From CAYFQH01 sp964345215 (GTDB lineage Bacteria; Bacillota; Clostridia; Christensenellales; Aristaeellaceae): 45,267 bases of DNA. The position numbers were made by a program, and so were the translations under genes. The notes beneath the pieces were generated by a model. That model saw only the letters and a list, made by a program, of their open reading frames with translations, was not told where the DNA came from and searched no databases. This document shows positions 25,465 to 33,856 of this stretch, in pieces. The DNA lies in assembly GCA_964345215.1 (NCBI GenBank), contig CAYFQH010000012.1:1-45267 (forward strand), read 5' to 3'. Each line of letters opens with the position of its first letter. Positions within the stretch are counted from its first letter, which is position 1.

Positions 25465-26588
25465 TGGCACAACTAACCTTAAAAAATGTGTACAAACGTT
25501 ATGACAACACCGAAAAAAGGAAAAAAACTTTAAACGACTATGCTGTAAACAACCTGTCCTTTGAGTGTGAAGACGGGGAATTTATCGGAATTTTGGGTCC
25601 TTCAGGCTGCGGTAAATCTACAACCCTTCGCATGATTGCAGGCCTTGAAAAAATTACCCAAGGAGATATATACATTGGTGATATTAGAATTAACGACCTA
25701 TTGCCGAAGGATAGAAATATCGGCCTAGCCTTTGAGGATTATGCCCTATATCCTCCATTAACAGTGTATGAGAATCTGGCTTTTAACCTGCGGGCTAAAA
25801 AAGTGCCCGAGGGGGAGGTAAAACAGGCCATTGACCAAGTAGCTCCCCTTTTAAAAGTAGATGACCTGCTCAATATGAAGCCCCTGGCCCTGTCCGGCGG
25901 GCAAAAACAGCGGGTAAACATTGCCAGGGCCTTGGTGCGCAGACCAGGCCTACTGCTGCTAGATGAACCCTTGTCTCATTTAGACGGAAAAATGCGTCAG
26001 CAGCTGCGCTATGAAATTAAACGTATGCACCACGAAATAAAGTGCACCACTATCATTGTTACCCACGACCAAATGGAGGCCATGAGCCTGGCCGATCGAA
26101 TTATTATTATGGATCAGGGAGAGCTGCAGCAAATGGGCACCCCCCTTGAGGTATACGATGACCCGGTAAACGTGTTTGTTGCAGGCTTTATTGGAGAGCC
26201 GCCAATGAATTTAATGCGCAGCATCATTGACAAAAGCCCCCAGGGTTATGTATTTACCTTTGAGGGCAGCAGCCTGCGCATTCAGGTGCCTACCCGGTAT
26301 GAATCGGTTGTGCACAAAGGTATGCTGGTAACCCTGGGCGTTCGCCCGGTGGATGTTATTATTGACCACAAAGAAGAAGAAGGGGGAACCCCCATTCAGG
26401 TGGCCATATATGAAAACCTGGGAGATGAGCGGCGGGTCAGCGTACGTGTAGGCGATAACCTGCTTACTTTGACCACCCCCGACCCAATTTACTACGAGCG
26501 GGGAGACGAAGTTAAGCTTAAATTCAATGCTGAACGTACCCACTTATTTGATGTTAACACCGGTCAGCGCATTCGCTCAAAAGCATGA
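25464..26588 (+). CDS. MalK/UgpC-like sugar importer ATPase B, variant Q-loop
   Basis: This 374-residue ATPase is the second nucleotide-binding subunit of the importer. It shows Walker A GPSGCGKST (45-53), signature LSGGQ (143-147), Walker B LLLLDEPLSHLD (E168) and H201 in VTHDQMEAMSLADR, all of canonical form. The Q-loop again has Glu (E91 in AFEDYALYPPLTV). The C-terminal regulatory region runs from about residue 240 and includes LGVRPVDVII. It is coupled to ATPase A by a one-base overlap and to the small membrane protein after it by an ATGA overlap. The usual arrangement is a MalK homodimer, so two distinct adjacent ATPases are notable. Confidence 0.93.
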   Translation: MAQLTLKNVYKRYDNTEKRKKTLNDYAVNNLSFECEDGEFIGILGPSGCGKSTTLRMIAGLEKITQGDIYIGDIRINDLLPKDRNIGLAFEDYALYPPLTVYENLAFNLRAKKVPEGEVKQAIDQVAPLLKVDDLLNMKPLALSGGQKQRVNIARALVRRPGLLLLDEPLSHLDGKMRQQLRYEIKRMHHEIKCTTIIVTHDQMEAMSLADRIIIMDQGELQQMGTPLEVYDDPVNVFVAGFIGEPPMNLMRSIIDKSPQGYVFTFEGSSLRIQVPTRYESVVHKGMLVTLGVRPVDVIIDHKEEEGGTPIQVAIYENLGDERRVSVRVGDNLLTLTTPDPIYYERGDEVKLKFNAERTHLFDVNTGQRIRSKA

Positions 26589-27157
26589 TCAAAAGCTTTA
26601 AGATAGTGGGTAGATTGCTGATTCATCCTACTAAAACAGCCCAGGAAAAAGATTTTGGCAATCAGTCTTTTTTCCTTTGGTTTTTAGCCCAAATTCCTAT
26701 GGTTATTATTTTACTCATAACCGGGCTGATCGATCCGGCCCCAGGCCAAGAGGCAAATATACGGGGTTTCCTCTTTTATTTGGCAGGCAGCCTGCTTATT
26801 TGCGGCTTCAGCATGGCCTTGGGCTTAGCTAAAAGTTTTTTGATTTTGTGGGCTGGTAAAAAAAGAATGGGCCTTTTGGAAGCGGCCAGGGAATTGATAC
26901 CCTTAAACAGTTTGTATGTTCTTTTAGAAGCAGGATATACCCTCACGCTGTTTCTGCTCCGTTGTGTTTTAGGGCAGGGTATATACTTGGTTATAGAGCA
27001 GATATGTATTTTTGGTTTACAACTGCTGTATAGCGTGTATGCCGGTGTTATTTTATATTATAGGGAAGATACCAGCTTAAAACGCAGTATTGTAGTGGCC
27101 CTTGGTTATTTTTGGGCGGCCAGCGCATGGCTGTTGATCAGTGTGTTTGTTGGATAA
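26585..27157 (+). CDS. Small membrane protein, possibly Yip1-like, coupled to importer
   Basis: This 190-residue integral membrane protein has about five hydrophobic segments (about residues 29-46, 64-90, 105-122, 124-152, 168-189). The early phrase IVGRLLIHPTKTAQE and overall layout recall Yip1-domain proteins of Firmicutes, but I cannot prove that family by eye. The ATG overlaps the stop of ATPase B (ATGA), so it is translationally coupled to the sugar importer. Possible roles include an assembly factor, an energy-coupling accessory or a regulator; none is shown by the sequence. Confidence 0.7.
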   Translation: MIKSFKIVGRLLIHPTKTAQEKDFGNQSFFLWFLAQIPMVIILLITGLIDPAPGQEANIRGFLFYLAGSLLICGFSMALGLAKSFLILWAGKKRMGLLEAARELIPLNSLYVLLEAGYTLTLFLLRCVLGQGIYLVIEQICIFGLQLLYSVYAGVILYYREDTSLKRSIVVALGYFWAASAWLLISVFVG

Positions 27158-27171
27158 AAGGAGGAAAAAGG

Positions 27172-27456
27172 ATGAGTACATCAATTGTTATATTAGCAGC
27201 AGCTGTGGTAGGGGCCTTTTTTATATACAACATGATAAGCGCCTTGGTTACCCGTTTTTTGCCTGATAAATGGTTTAGCAAATGGATTGGTAAACTGATA
27301 GGACTGCCCTTAGGTGGAACCTATTTGTACTTTGCAGGCTATTATATTATGGATAAAGAGACCCAGCCAGCCTTGGCCTTGGTTGTTGCCCTGATTCCCT
27401 GGGTGATTAATATTGGTCAAAAAATATTCTCTAAAGAAAAACTAATTGAAGATTAA
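27172..27456 (+). CDS. Small membrane protein of unknown function
   Basis: This 94-residue protein has two or three hydrophobic segments (about 5-25, 43-59, 65-83) and a charged C-terminus KIFSKEKLIED. I do not recognise the family. The start is set by AAAGGAGG upstream of ATG 27172; the frame is open further upstream but without a better site. It follows the Yip1-like protein by 14 bases and is the last gene of the importer operon before the terminator at 27537-27567. Confidence 0.7.
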   Translation: MSTSIVILAAAVVGAFFIYNMISALVTRFLPDKWFSKWIGKLIGLPLGGTYLYFAGYYIMDKETQPALALVVALIPWVINIGQKIFSKEKLIED

Positions 27457-27536
27457 AAAGGACAAAGGGTTTGAGAAGTGTTTTTTGGCCCATGTTCGAT
27501 GGGAAAAAGGGATTGCTTTATATAGCCGTAGCCTGT

Positions 27537-27567
27537 AAAATGCGCTCTTTATCAGGGCGTATTTTTA
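27537..27567 (+). terminator. Terminator of the importer operon
   Basis: AAAATGCGCTC (27537-27547) pairs with GGGCGTATTTT (27555-27565), including two G-T pairs, with a seven-base loop and a T run. Confidence 0.8.
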
Positions 27568-27765
27568 TATTAATCCTTTCCTGATTTTCGATTGATCATG
27601 CACAACTATCTTTATGACTTAAAAGAAGGAAAAATGGAGAGAAAATGGTATAATAAAGTGCTGTAAAAAGCTGGCATAGAATAATCAAATATAGCCGGCA
27701 AAACTTGGTTTAAGTTGGGTTAAGTTGTTTGTTGTAATAAATTATTATAAGCAGGAGGAATTGGA
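27568..27765 (+). promoter_or_regulatory. Upstream region of araB
   Basis: The 309-base gap before araB contains the terminator above and then this AT-rich stretch. A TATAAT stands at 27649-27654, without a good -35. TTAAGTTG occurs twice, ten bases apart (27710-27717 and 27720-27727), and may be an operator. I do not see a standard AraR box or the CATAAAATATTATA repeat of the importer promoter. The ribosome site is AGGAGGAATTGG before ATG 27766. Confidence 0.4.
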
Positions 27766-29424
27766 ATGGGTAAATACGCCATTGGAGTTGATTTTGGAAG
27801 CCTGTCTGCACGGGCTTTGATTGTAGAGGTTGAAACGGGAAATGAGGTAGGTACCGCCACCCTTAACTATAAGCATGCTGTAATGGATGAATCCCTGCCT
27901 GATGGTACAAAATTGCCCCCAGACTGGGCTCTTCAACACCCACAGGATTACTTGGACTGCTTGGCTTATACCATACCAAAGGCCATGGAACAAGGGAAGG
28001 TGGATGCAAAAGACATTGTAGGGATAGGGGTTGACTTTACGGCCTGCACCATGCTGCCTATTGATAAAAATGGAACCCCCTTGTGCTTTTTACCCCCGTA
28101 TAAAAACCGGCCCCACAGCTATGTAAAGCTTTGGAAACACCATGCAGCTCAACCTTATGCCGATAAACTCAATGAAATAGCCAAAGAGCGGGGAGAAGCT
28201 TTTTTACCTTATTACGGAGGCAAAACCTCCTCTGAGTGGATGTTTCCTAAAATATGGCAAATTTTAGAAGAGGATGAAGAAATTTACATAAATAGCCACC
28301 GTTTTATTGAGGCAGGAGATTGGGTTGTATTAAAACTAACGGGGGTTGAAAAACGGGGCAGCTGTGCTGCCGGCTACAAAGCCTTATGGCATAAAAAAGA
28401 TGGATACCCTGATAATCGCTTCTTTAAGGCATTGGATTCAAGGCTTGAACACATTGTGGACGAGAAGTTGTCAAGGCAGGTTTACCCCTCTGGTACAAAG
28501 GCAGGGGGCATAACCGCCCAGGCCGCTGCCCTTACAGGGCTGTTAGAAGGAACCCCGGTGGCTGTAGCCAATGTAGATGCCCATGTATCCCTTCCTTCAT
28601 CAGGTAAAGCCCAGTCGGGGGACATGATTATGATCATGGGAACCTCCACCTGCCATACGGTAGTGTATGACAAGGCCTGTATTGTACCTGGTATGAGCGG
28701 AATGGTTGAAGATGGCATTATACCCGGCTTAATGGGTTATGAGTCAAACCAGGTAATGGGAGATCATTTTAACTGGTTTGTACATAACTGTGTGCCTCAA
28801 AGCTACAGTCAACAGGCTCAACAGGAAGGAAAGAACCTTCATACCCTCTTAAGCGAGTTGGGGGATAAGCTTGAAATTGGTGAAAGCGGTCTGCTGGCCT
28901 TAGATTGGTGGAATGGAAACCGGTCTATTTTAGTTGATGGTCAGCTGTCAGGTTTGTTAATCGGCTTAACCTTGCAAACAAAACCGGAAGAAATCTATCG
29001 TGCCCTGGTAGAAGCCACTGCTTTTGGAGCTCGGGTGATTCACCAGGCCTTTGAGGAGAATGGAGTTGAAATTAAGCGGCTTTTTGCATGCGGTGGCATA
29101 TCCCATAAAAACCCTTTTGTTATGCAAATTTATGCCGATGTTTTAGGGAAGGAGATTTCCGTTGTTCGTTCTAACGAGGCACCAGCTTTAGGGGCTGCTA
29201 TGTTTGGTGCCGTTGCCGGCAGTTATTACGATTCAATTGTAACAGCAGCAGAAAAAATGGGGGGCTTGCTAAATATAAAATACGCGCCCATTGTTAAAAA
29301 TCAGCAAAAATATGAGCCCTTATACCGGGCGTTTGTTCGCCTGCACGACTACTTCGGCCGGGGCGAAAACCAGGTGATGAAACGGCTCAAAGAAATAAAA
29401 GCTGGTCATTTTGACCCACAATAA
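27766..29424 (+). CDS. araB: L-ribulokinase
   Basis: AraB phosphorylates L-ribulose to L-ribulose 5-phosphate in arabinose catabolism. The 552-residue protein has the FGGY-kinase fold and AraB-specific sequences. The start GVDFGSLSARALIVEV is the phosphate-binding loop, GIGVDFTACTMLPID and NRPHSYVKLWKHHAAQ form the sugar site, and GTSTCHTV (about 289-296) and ACGGISHKNPFVMQIYADVLG (about 445-465) belong to the ATP domain. Its length fits the family. Neither araA nor araD is in the window, so the pathway must be completed elsewhere. It lies directly after the carbohydrate importer but has its own terminator-separated unit, which suggests an arabinose link without proving it. Confidence 0.93.
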   Translation: MGKYAIGVDFGSLSARALIVEVETGNEVGTATLNYKHAVMDESLPDGTKLPPDWALQHPQDYLDCLAYTIPKAMEQGKVDAKDIVGIGVDFTACTMLPIDKNGTPLCFLPPYKNRPHSYVKLWKHHAAQPYADKLNEIAKERGEAFLPYYGGKTSSEWMFPKIWQILEEDEEIYINSHRFIEAGDWVVLKLTGVEKRGSCAAGYKALWHKKDGYPDNRFFKALDSRLEHIVDEKLSRQVYPSGTKAGGITAQAAALTGLLEGTPVAVANVDAHVSLPSSGKAQSGDMIMIMGTSTCHTVVYDKACIVPGMSGMVEDGIIPGLMGYESNQVMGDHFNWFVHNCVPQSYSQQAQQEGKNLHTLLSELGDKLEIGESGLLALDWWNGNRSILVDGQLSGLLIGLTLQTKPEEIYRALVEATAFGARVIHQAFEENGVEIKRLFACGGISHKNPFVMQIYADVLGKEISVVRSNEAPALGAAMFGAVAGSYYDSIVTAAEKMGGLLNIKYAPIVKNQQKYEPLYRAFVRLHDYFGRGENQVMKRLKEIKAGHFDPQ

Positions 29425-29433
29425 AATATCACT

Positions 29434-29468
29434 AAAAAAGTACCTTCACCTATATTGGGCACTTTTTT
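29434..29468 (+). terminator. Terminator after araB
   Basis: AAAAAAGTACC (29434-29444) pairs with GGCACTTTTTT apart from one A-C mismatch, ending in a T run, ten bases after the araB stop. Confidence 0.75.
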
Positions 29469-29489
29469 ATTAAAGATAATGGTTATCAA

Positions 29490-29518
29490 TAGCCAAAATA
29501 AACAGCAGGTGCTATAAT
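29490..29518 (+). promoter_or_regulatory. Promoter of the L,D-transpeptidase gene
   Basis: TATAAT (29513-29518) lies 17 bases after TAGCCA (29490-29495, four of six consensus bases) and 29 bases before the ATG at 29548. Confidence 0.65.
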
Positions 29519-29547
29519 AGAGGAGAATACAATTACCGAGGTGAACC

Positions 29548-30831
29548 ATGAAAAAAAGAAAAAACACACTGCTTGCTCTTATGATTTTATTAAGCCTTGT
29601 TGTTACGTCGGCATTTGCCGGTGAAATAGAGTTTATTATAGATGAAGAACAGCTGGACATACTCCCTGGCGAAGGGCCCATAGAAACAATGGCGCCTGTT
29701 AAAGAGAACCAGGCAGAGGATAACCACGTTGACTTTGATGAAGGACAAAATGCGAACCAAGCCCAGGCTGCTTTATCTGTCAGTGGGCAAAGTTATGAAG
29801 AAACTCATCCCATACCAGCGAAGGACAGCCCTTATCCCTTTAAAGAAGGGGAGATTTCGTACTGGAATACCCCGATGGATATTTCCCAACCCGAATTACT
29901 GTGGAAGGCTATGCAGCAGCCTATTACCGTGCTTAAAGGGGATGAAAAAAAACAATATCAGCTTCGGGCTCAGCCCTCTAAAGATGCTGACATTGTTGGA
30001 GATGTGACCTACGAAAGCCAAAGCGTACGGGTGATTGAAACCCTGGATAATGGATGGACATTGGTTGAAAGCTATTCTTCCTCCTTCCACTATAGCGAAG
30101 TAAAGGCCTGGGGAAAGTTTGTACATGGTTATGTTGAAACAAAACTTCTTAAAGAAAAGCCTCCTGTGGGTGATTATGGCATTATTATTGATAAAATGAC
30201 CCAACGGATGTACATCATTAAAGAAGGTGAACTTTTTACAACCATGATTATATCTACAGGTCTGGCTACAACACAACGCCCTTACCAGGAAACCCGCTCC
30301 GGTGAGTATCTAATTGTTAGCGCTGTAGGGGCCTTTAAGTCTGATGACCAAAGAGAAACCTATGAACTGGCCTTGCGTTACAACGCAGGTGATTTAATTC
30401 ATAAAACGCCCTATATTCTGCGGGGAGAAACAAAAAACTTTACTGAAGGGGAAAAACTGCTGGGAGACCGGGCCAGCCATGGCTGTATTCGCGTACAGCG
30501 CAAACGAACCCCGGAAGGGGTAAATCAGGACTGGTTATGGAAAAACCGAAAAATGGGTACCCGGGTTTGGATTTGGGAAGACTACCAGGGCAGGCAGATT
30601 GACAGCCCCGACGAGAATTTAACCTTGTATTATAATCCTAATGGCGGAGAAAATTACCATAGCCAAAGTGAATGCCATGGGGTACGGGATGAGTATTTAC
30701 CTTTAACCGCTTTACAATATGGGGATTTAGACAATGAAAAATATGCTGACCTAACTCCCTGTGAATACTGCAACCCGCCCATGCGCCCTGAAGTGATTGC
30801 CCAAGTGAACCAGCAGTATGCCGCCCAATAA
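29548..30831 (+). CDS. Exported L,D-transpeptidase (YkuD) with a C-terminal Cys/His tail
   Basis: This 427-residue exported enzyme should form or modify 3-3 crosslinks in peptidoglycan. A signal peptide ends at SAFAGE (about residue 25). An acidic linker is followed by an SH3-like region (about residues 138-195, RAQPSKDADIVGDVTYESQS). The YkuD domain starts near IIIDKMTQRMYIIKEGELF (about 212-230) and carries the catalytic motif SHGCIRV (H311, C313). A further segment beyond the enzyme domain has H371, C376, H377 and a CEYC pair (C405, C408), resembling a small metal-binding module. It is monocistronic, with its own promoter and GAGGTGAACC ribosome site. The presence of the SH3-like part suggests wall binding. 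Confidence 0.9.
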   Translation: MKKRKNTLLALMILLSLVVTSAFAGEIEFIIDEEQLDILPGEGPIETMAPVKENQAEDNHVDFDEGQNANQAQAALSVSGQSYEETHPIPAKDSPYPFKEGEISYWNTPMDISQPELLWKAMQQPITVLKGDEKKQYQLRAQPSKDADIVGDVTYESQSVRVIETLDNGWTLVESYSSSFHYSEVKAWGKFVHGYVETKLLKEKPPVGDYGIIIDKMTQRMYIIKEGELFTTMIISTGLATTQRPYQETRSGEYLIVSAVGAFKSDDQRETYELALRYNAGDLIHKTPYILRGETKNFTEGEKLLGDRASHGCIRVQRKRTPEGVNQDWLWKNRKMGTRVWIWEDYQGRQIDSPDENLTLYYNPNGGENYHSQSECHGVRDEYLPLTALQYGDLDNEKYADLTPCEYCNPPMRPEVIAQVNQQYAAQ

Positions 30832-30994
30832 AAGCAAAACACACTAAAGGGCATGTTGAAAAAGTTCGAAACTAGAAAATGATAATAAGAAATTGTGTTT
30901 TAAACCTTTGCTAAAGTAAAAAACGAAAGATAATGCGGCCCAAAGCGAAAAAACGCTTAAGAATATAGAAGAAAAAAACAGTATCAACAAAAGT

Positions 30995-31036
30995 AAAAAC
31001 GCCATGATTTTATTACAACACAAAATCATGGCGTTT
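30995..31036 (-). terminator. Terminator of the tdh-kbl-ridA operon
   Basis: A perfect inverted repeat, AACGCCATGATTTT (30998-31011) with AAAATCATGGCGTT (31022-31035), encloses a ten-base loop. On the minus strand it ends in GGCGTTTTTAC, right after ridA. The flanking 30845-30990 is AT-rich with no gene I can support. Confidence 0.82.
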
Positions 31037-31054
31037 AGCGGTTAAGGTATTATC

Positions 31055-31519
31055 TTATTTAAACGCTACTAGCATTTCTATTTCTACGGCAGCGTTTCCA
31101 GGCAGGGCAGGAACCCCAACTGCCGAACGGCTGGCAGTGCCAGCTTCTTCTCCAAAAATTGAAATCAGCAGGGCTGAGGCACCATTGGCTACCTTGGGCT
31201 GATCATAGTATCCTTCAGGGGAAGCAACAAAGGCAGTTAGTTTTATAATACTTGTAATCCGGTTTAAATCGCCTAAATGGGCCTTTAGGCTGGCCAAAAG
31301 ATTAAGGACGCAATTTTCGGCGGCTTTTTGGCCTTCTTCTAAGGTCAAGTCTTTGCCTACCTGCCCGTAATACGTATCTTCACCAATATGAGGAAGGTGG
31401 CCGGAGGCATAAACGAACCGGTCGCCAAAGGTTTTACAACTTACGTATAAACCCGCCTTTGGAGGGGTAGGGGGCAGAGTAATGCTTAAGCTTTGCAGGG
31501 CTTGGTTTATATCTTTCAT
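31055..31519 (-). CDS. RidA/YjgF-family protein
   Basis: This is a 154-residue member of the RidA family, small trimeric enzymes that often deaminate reactive imine or enamine intermediates. The visible landmarks are FVYASGHLPH, the AAENCVLNLLASLKAHLGDLNRI helix, IIKLTAFVASPEGY and the end GTASRSAVGVPALPGNAAVEIEMLVAF. The arginine of the active site (R in ASRSAVGV) is present. The longer N-terminal region and the internal VNGASALL-type phrase fit the YjgF-like subfamily rather than archetypal RidA. It follows kbl by 26 bases, with AAAGGAG upstream, and should be co-transcribed with tdh and kbl. It may clear unstable amino-ketone or imine products there. Confidence 0.88.
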   Translation of the reverse strand: MKDINQALQSLSITLPPTPPKAGLYVSCKTFGDRFVYASGHLPHIGEDTYYGQVGKDLTLEEGQKAAENCVLNLLASLKAHLGDLNRITSIIKLTAFVASPEGYYDQPKVANGASALLISIFGEEAGTASRSAVGVPALPGNAAVEIEMLVAFK

Positions 31520-31545
31520 AGAGAACTCCTTTACTGGCAGTCTTT

Positions 31546-32727
31546 TTACACGCCCATTTCTTCTTTTACCTGGCGGAAGGCTTCAACCACTTCATCGATT
31601 TGTTCTTTGGTGTAGCTGGAGGACATTTGGGTGCGGATGCGAGCCTTGCCTTGGGGCACAACAGGGTAATAAAAACCAACCACATAAACGCCTTTTTCAA
31701 GCATTTTCTCGGCAAACTCTCCGGCAATTTTGGCATCATAAAACATTACAGGTACAATGGGATGATCTCCGGGTAACAGATCAAAACCAAGAGCCTCCAT
31801 TTTTGTTCTGAAATATTTGGTGTTTTCAAATAGGCGCTGCCTGTAGGATAAATCGCTGGTTAAAATATCCAATACTTTCAGGGATGCCGTTGCCAAGGCA
31901 GGAGTAAGGGTATTTGAAAATAAATAAGGGCGAGATTGTTGACGAAGCAGGGCAATAATTTCCTTACGGCCGCTTGTATAGCCGCCGCTGGCCCCGCCCA
32001 TGGCTTTGCCCAGGGTACCGGTAATAATATCCACCCTGTCCATTACCTGGCAGTATTCATGCGTGCCCCGGCCCGTATCACCCATAAAGCCTACGGCGTG
32101 GCTGTCATCAACCATAACCAAGGCATCGTACTTGTCGGCCAGGTCACAAATGGCCTGGAGGTTGGCTGTATAGCCATCCATAGAAAAAATACCGTCGGTG
32201 GCAATCAGGCGAATTCGCGCCCCTTGGGTTTCTTTTAATTTTTCTTCCAAATCGGCCATGTCACTATTTTTATAGCGGTAGCGGCCGGCCTTGCTTAGGC
32301 GTACCCCGTCAATGATGCTGGCATGGTTTAACTCATCACTAATAACGGCATCGTCTTTTGTTAAAAGGGTTTCAAATAAGCCGCCATTGGCATCAAAACA
32401 GGAAGAGTACAAAATCGTATCTTCCATGCCCAAAAACTTGCTCAGGGCATCTTCCAGGTCTTTATGAACCTGCTGGGTGCCACAGATAAAGCGTACGGAG
32501 GAAAGACCAAAACCCCAGCGATCCAGCCCGTCTTTAGCGGCTTTAATAATTTCGGGATTATCACAAAGGCCCAAGTAGTTGTTGGCGCACAGGTTAAAAA
32601 CATGTTTTTTTTCGGTGGTATCAATTAAAGAAGACTGCATGGTGGTAATCACCCGTTCTTCTTTATAAAGGGACTGGGCTTTAATATCCTCAATACGTTG
32701 CTGAAAAATGTTAAGTGCCGGTTTCAT
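31546..32727 (-). CDS. kbl: Glycine C-acetyltransferase (2-amino-3-ketobutyrate CoA ligase)
   Basis: Kbl splits 2-amino-3-ketobutyrate with CoA into glycine and acetyl-CoA, the second step of threonine degradation. This 393-residue fold-type I PLP enzyme shows NYLGLCDNPEI, GLSSVRFICGTQQVHK, ATDGIFSMDG, DDSHAVGFMG (D207, H210) and the PLP lysine K241 in ITGTLGKAMGGASGGY. The frame begins earlier, but AAGGAGG is placed for ATG 32727, seven bases downstream, and the protein then starts MKPALN like other Kbl proteins. It lies 35 bases after tdh. Confidence 0.95.
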   Translation of the reverse strand: MKPALNIFQQRIEDIKAQSLYKEERVITTMQSSLIDTTEKKHVFNLCANNYLGLCDNPEIIKAAKDGLDRWGFGLSSVRFICGTQQVHKDLEDALSKFLGMEDTILYSSCFDANGGLFETLLTKDDAVISDELNHASIIDGVRLSKAGRYRYKNSDMADLEEKLKETQGARIRLIATDGIFSMDGYTANLQAICDLADKYDALVMVDDSHAVGFMGDTGRGTHEYCQVMDRVDIITGTLGKAMGGASGGYTSGRKEIIALLRQQSRPYLFSNTLTPALATASLKVLDILTSDLSYRQRLFENTKYFRTKMEALGFDLLPGDHPIVPVMFYDAKIAGEFAEKMLEKGVYVVGFYYPVVPQGKARIRTQMSSSYTKEQIDEVVEAFRQVKEEMGV

Positions 32728-32762
32728 AATCATACCTCCTTGATGATGTAGGGTGTGTTTTC

Positions 32763-33800
32763 TTACTTCCAAAAACGTTGCCAGTCTAAAACTACTTTAC
32801 CAGCCTTTCCTTCGTTCATAATGGTAAAGGCTTTTTCATAGTCGGTAATATCCATGTGATGGGTAATAATGCCGTGAATATCCAGGCCGCTTTCTAACAT
32901 GGCGCTCATTTTATACCAGGTTTCAAACATTTCGCGGCCGTAAATGCCTTTTAAAATAAGGCCTTTTAAAATAACATTGTTCCAGTCAATTACCGTGTTG
33001 GGGGCAATAAAGCCAAGCATGGCAATTTTTCCATGGTTAACCATGTTTTCAAGCATTTCGTTAAAGGCTGAGGCAGCGCCGGACATTTCAAGGCCCACGT
33101 CAAAGCCTTCCTTCATGCCCAATTCCTTCATAACGGTGGGCAAATCTTCAATGGTGGGGTTATAGGTGCGGGTAACGCCCATGGGCTTTGCCATTTCCAG
33201 CCGGTAAGGGTTTATATCGCTAATAACGATGTTTCTGGCTCCTGCGTGGCGACAAATGGCTGCTGCCATAATGCCAATGGGCCCGGCACCGGTAATTAAA
33301 ACATCCTCCCCAACCAGGTCAAAGCTTAAGGCGGTGTGCACTGCATTGCCTAAGGGGTCAAAACAGGCGGCGGTATTATCATCAATATGGGGGCTAACCC
33401 GCCATACATTAGTATAGGGAATAGCCAGGTATTCGGCAAAGGCTCCATCGCGGTTTACTCCTACCCCTAAAGTGTGTGGGCAGTTATGAAGCCGTCCAGC
33501 CAAACAGTTTCGGCAATGGCCGCAAACAATATGCCCTTCACCTGAAACCCGCTCGCCAATTTTAAACCCTTTTACATTGGAGCCGATTTCGGCGATTTCG
33601 CCTACATATTCATGGCCGGCAATCAACGGGGGATTGATGTGGTCTTGGGACCAGGCATCCCAATTGTAAATGTGCAGGTCAGTACCGCAGATGGCTGTTT
33701 TTTTAATGCGGATGAGAACGTCGTTTGGGCTTACTGCCGGCCTTGGAACCTCTTTAAGGGTTAGCCCGGGGCCGCGGGATTCTTTTACTAGCGCTTTCAT
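32763..33800 (-). CDS. tdh: L-threonine 3-dehydrogenase
   Basis: Tdh oxidises L-threonine to 2-amino-3-ketobutyrate with NAD. The 345-residue medium-chain zinc dehydrogenase has the catalytic zinc ligands C38 (ICGTDLH), H63 and E64 (AGHEYVGE), structural zinc C93, C96, C99 and C107, and the cofactor loop GAGPIG (171-176). The sequence HIYNWDAWSQ is characteristic of Tdh rather than other alcohol dehydrogenases. It is the first gene of tdh-kbl-ridA, with AAGGAG upstream of its ATG. Together the three genes turn threonine into glycine and acetyl-CoA. Confidence 0.95.
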   Translation of the reverse strand: MKALVKESRGPGLTLKEVPRPAVSPNDVLIRIKKTAICGTDLHIYNWDAWSQDHINPPLIAGHEYVGEIAEIGSNVKGFKIGERVSGEGHIVCGHCRNCLAGRLHNCPHTLGVGVNRDGAFAEYLAIPYTNVWRVSPHIDDNTAACFDPLGNAVHTALSFDLVGEDVLITGAGPIGIMAAAICRHAGARNIVISDINPYRLEMAKPMGVTRTYNPTIEDLPTVMKELGMKEGFDVGLEMSGAASAFNEMLENMVNHGKIAMLGFIAPNTVIDWNNVILKGLILKGIYGREMFETWYKMSAMLESGLDIHGIITHHMDITDYEKAFTIMNEGKAGKVVLDWQRFWK

Positions 33801-33856
33801 ATCATGACTCTCCTTTTCTATTTGTTTATATCAAAGGGTATGTGAACCCAAGAATA

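Noticed and set aside
27568..27765. AraR operator before araB
   Set aside because: No ATTTGTACGTACAAAT-like palindrome is found; only a short TTAAGTTG direct repeat is present.
30844..31029. A 61-codon hydrophobic minus-strand frame
   Set aside because: It covers the operon terminator hairpin, lacks a ribosome site and is low-complexity AT-rich sequence.
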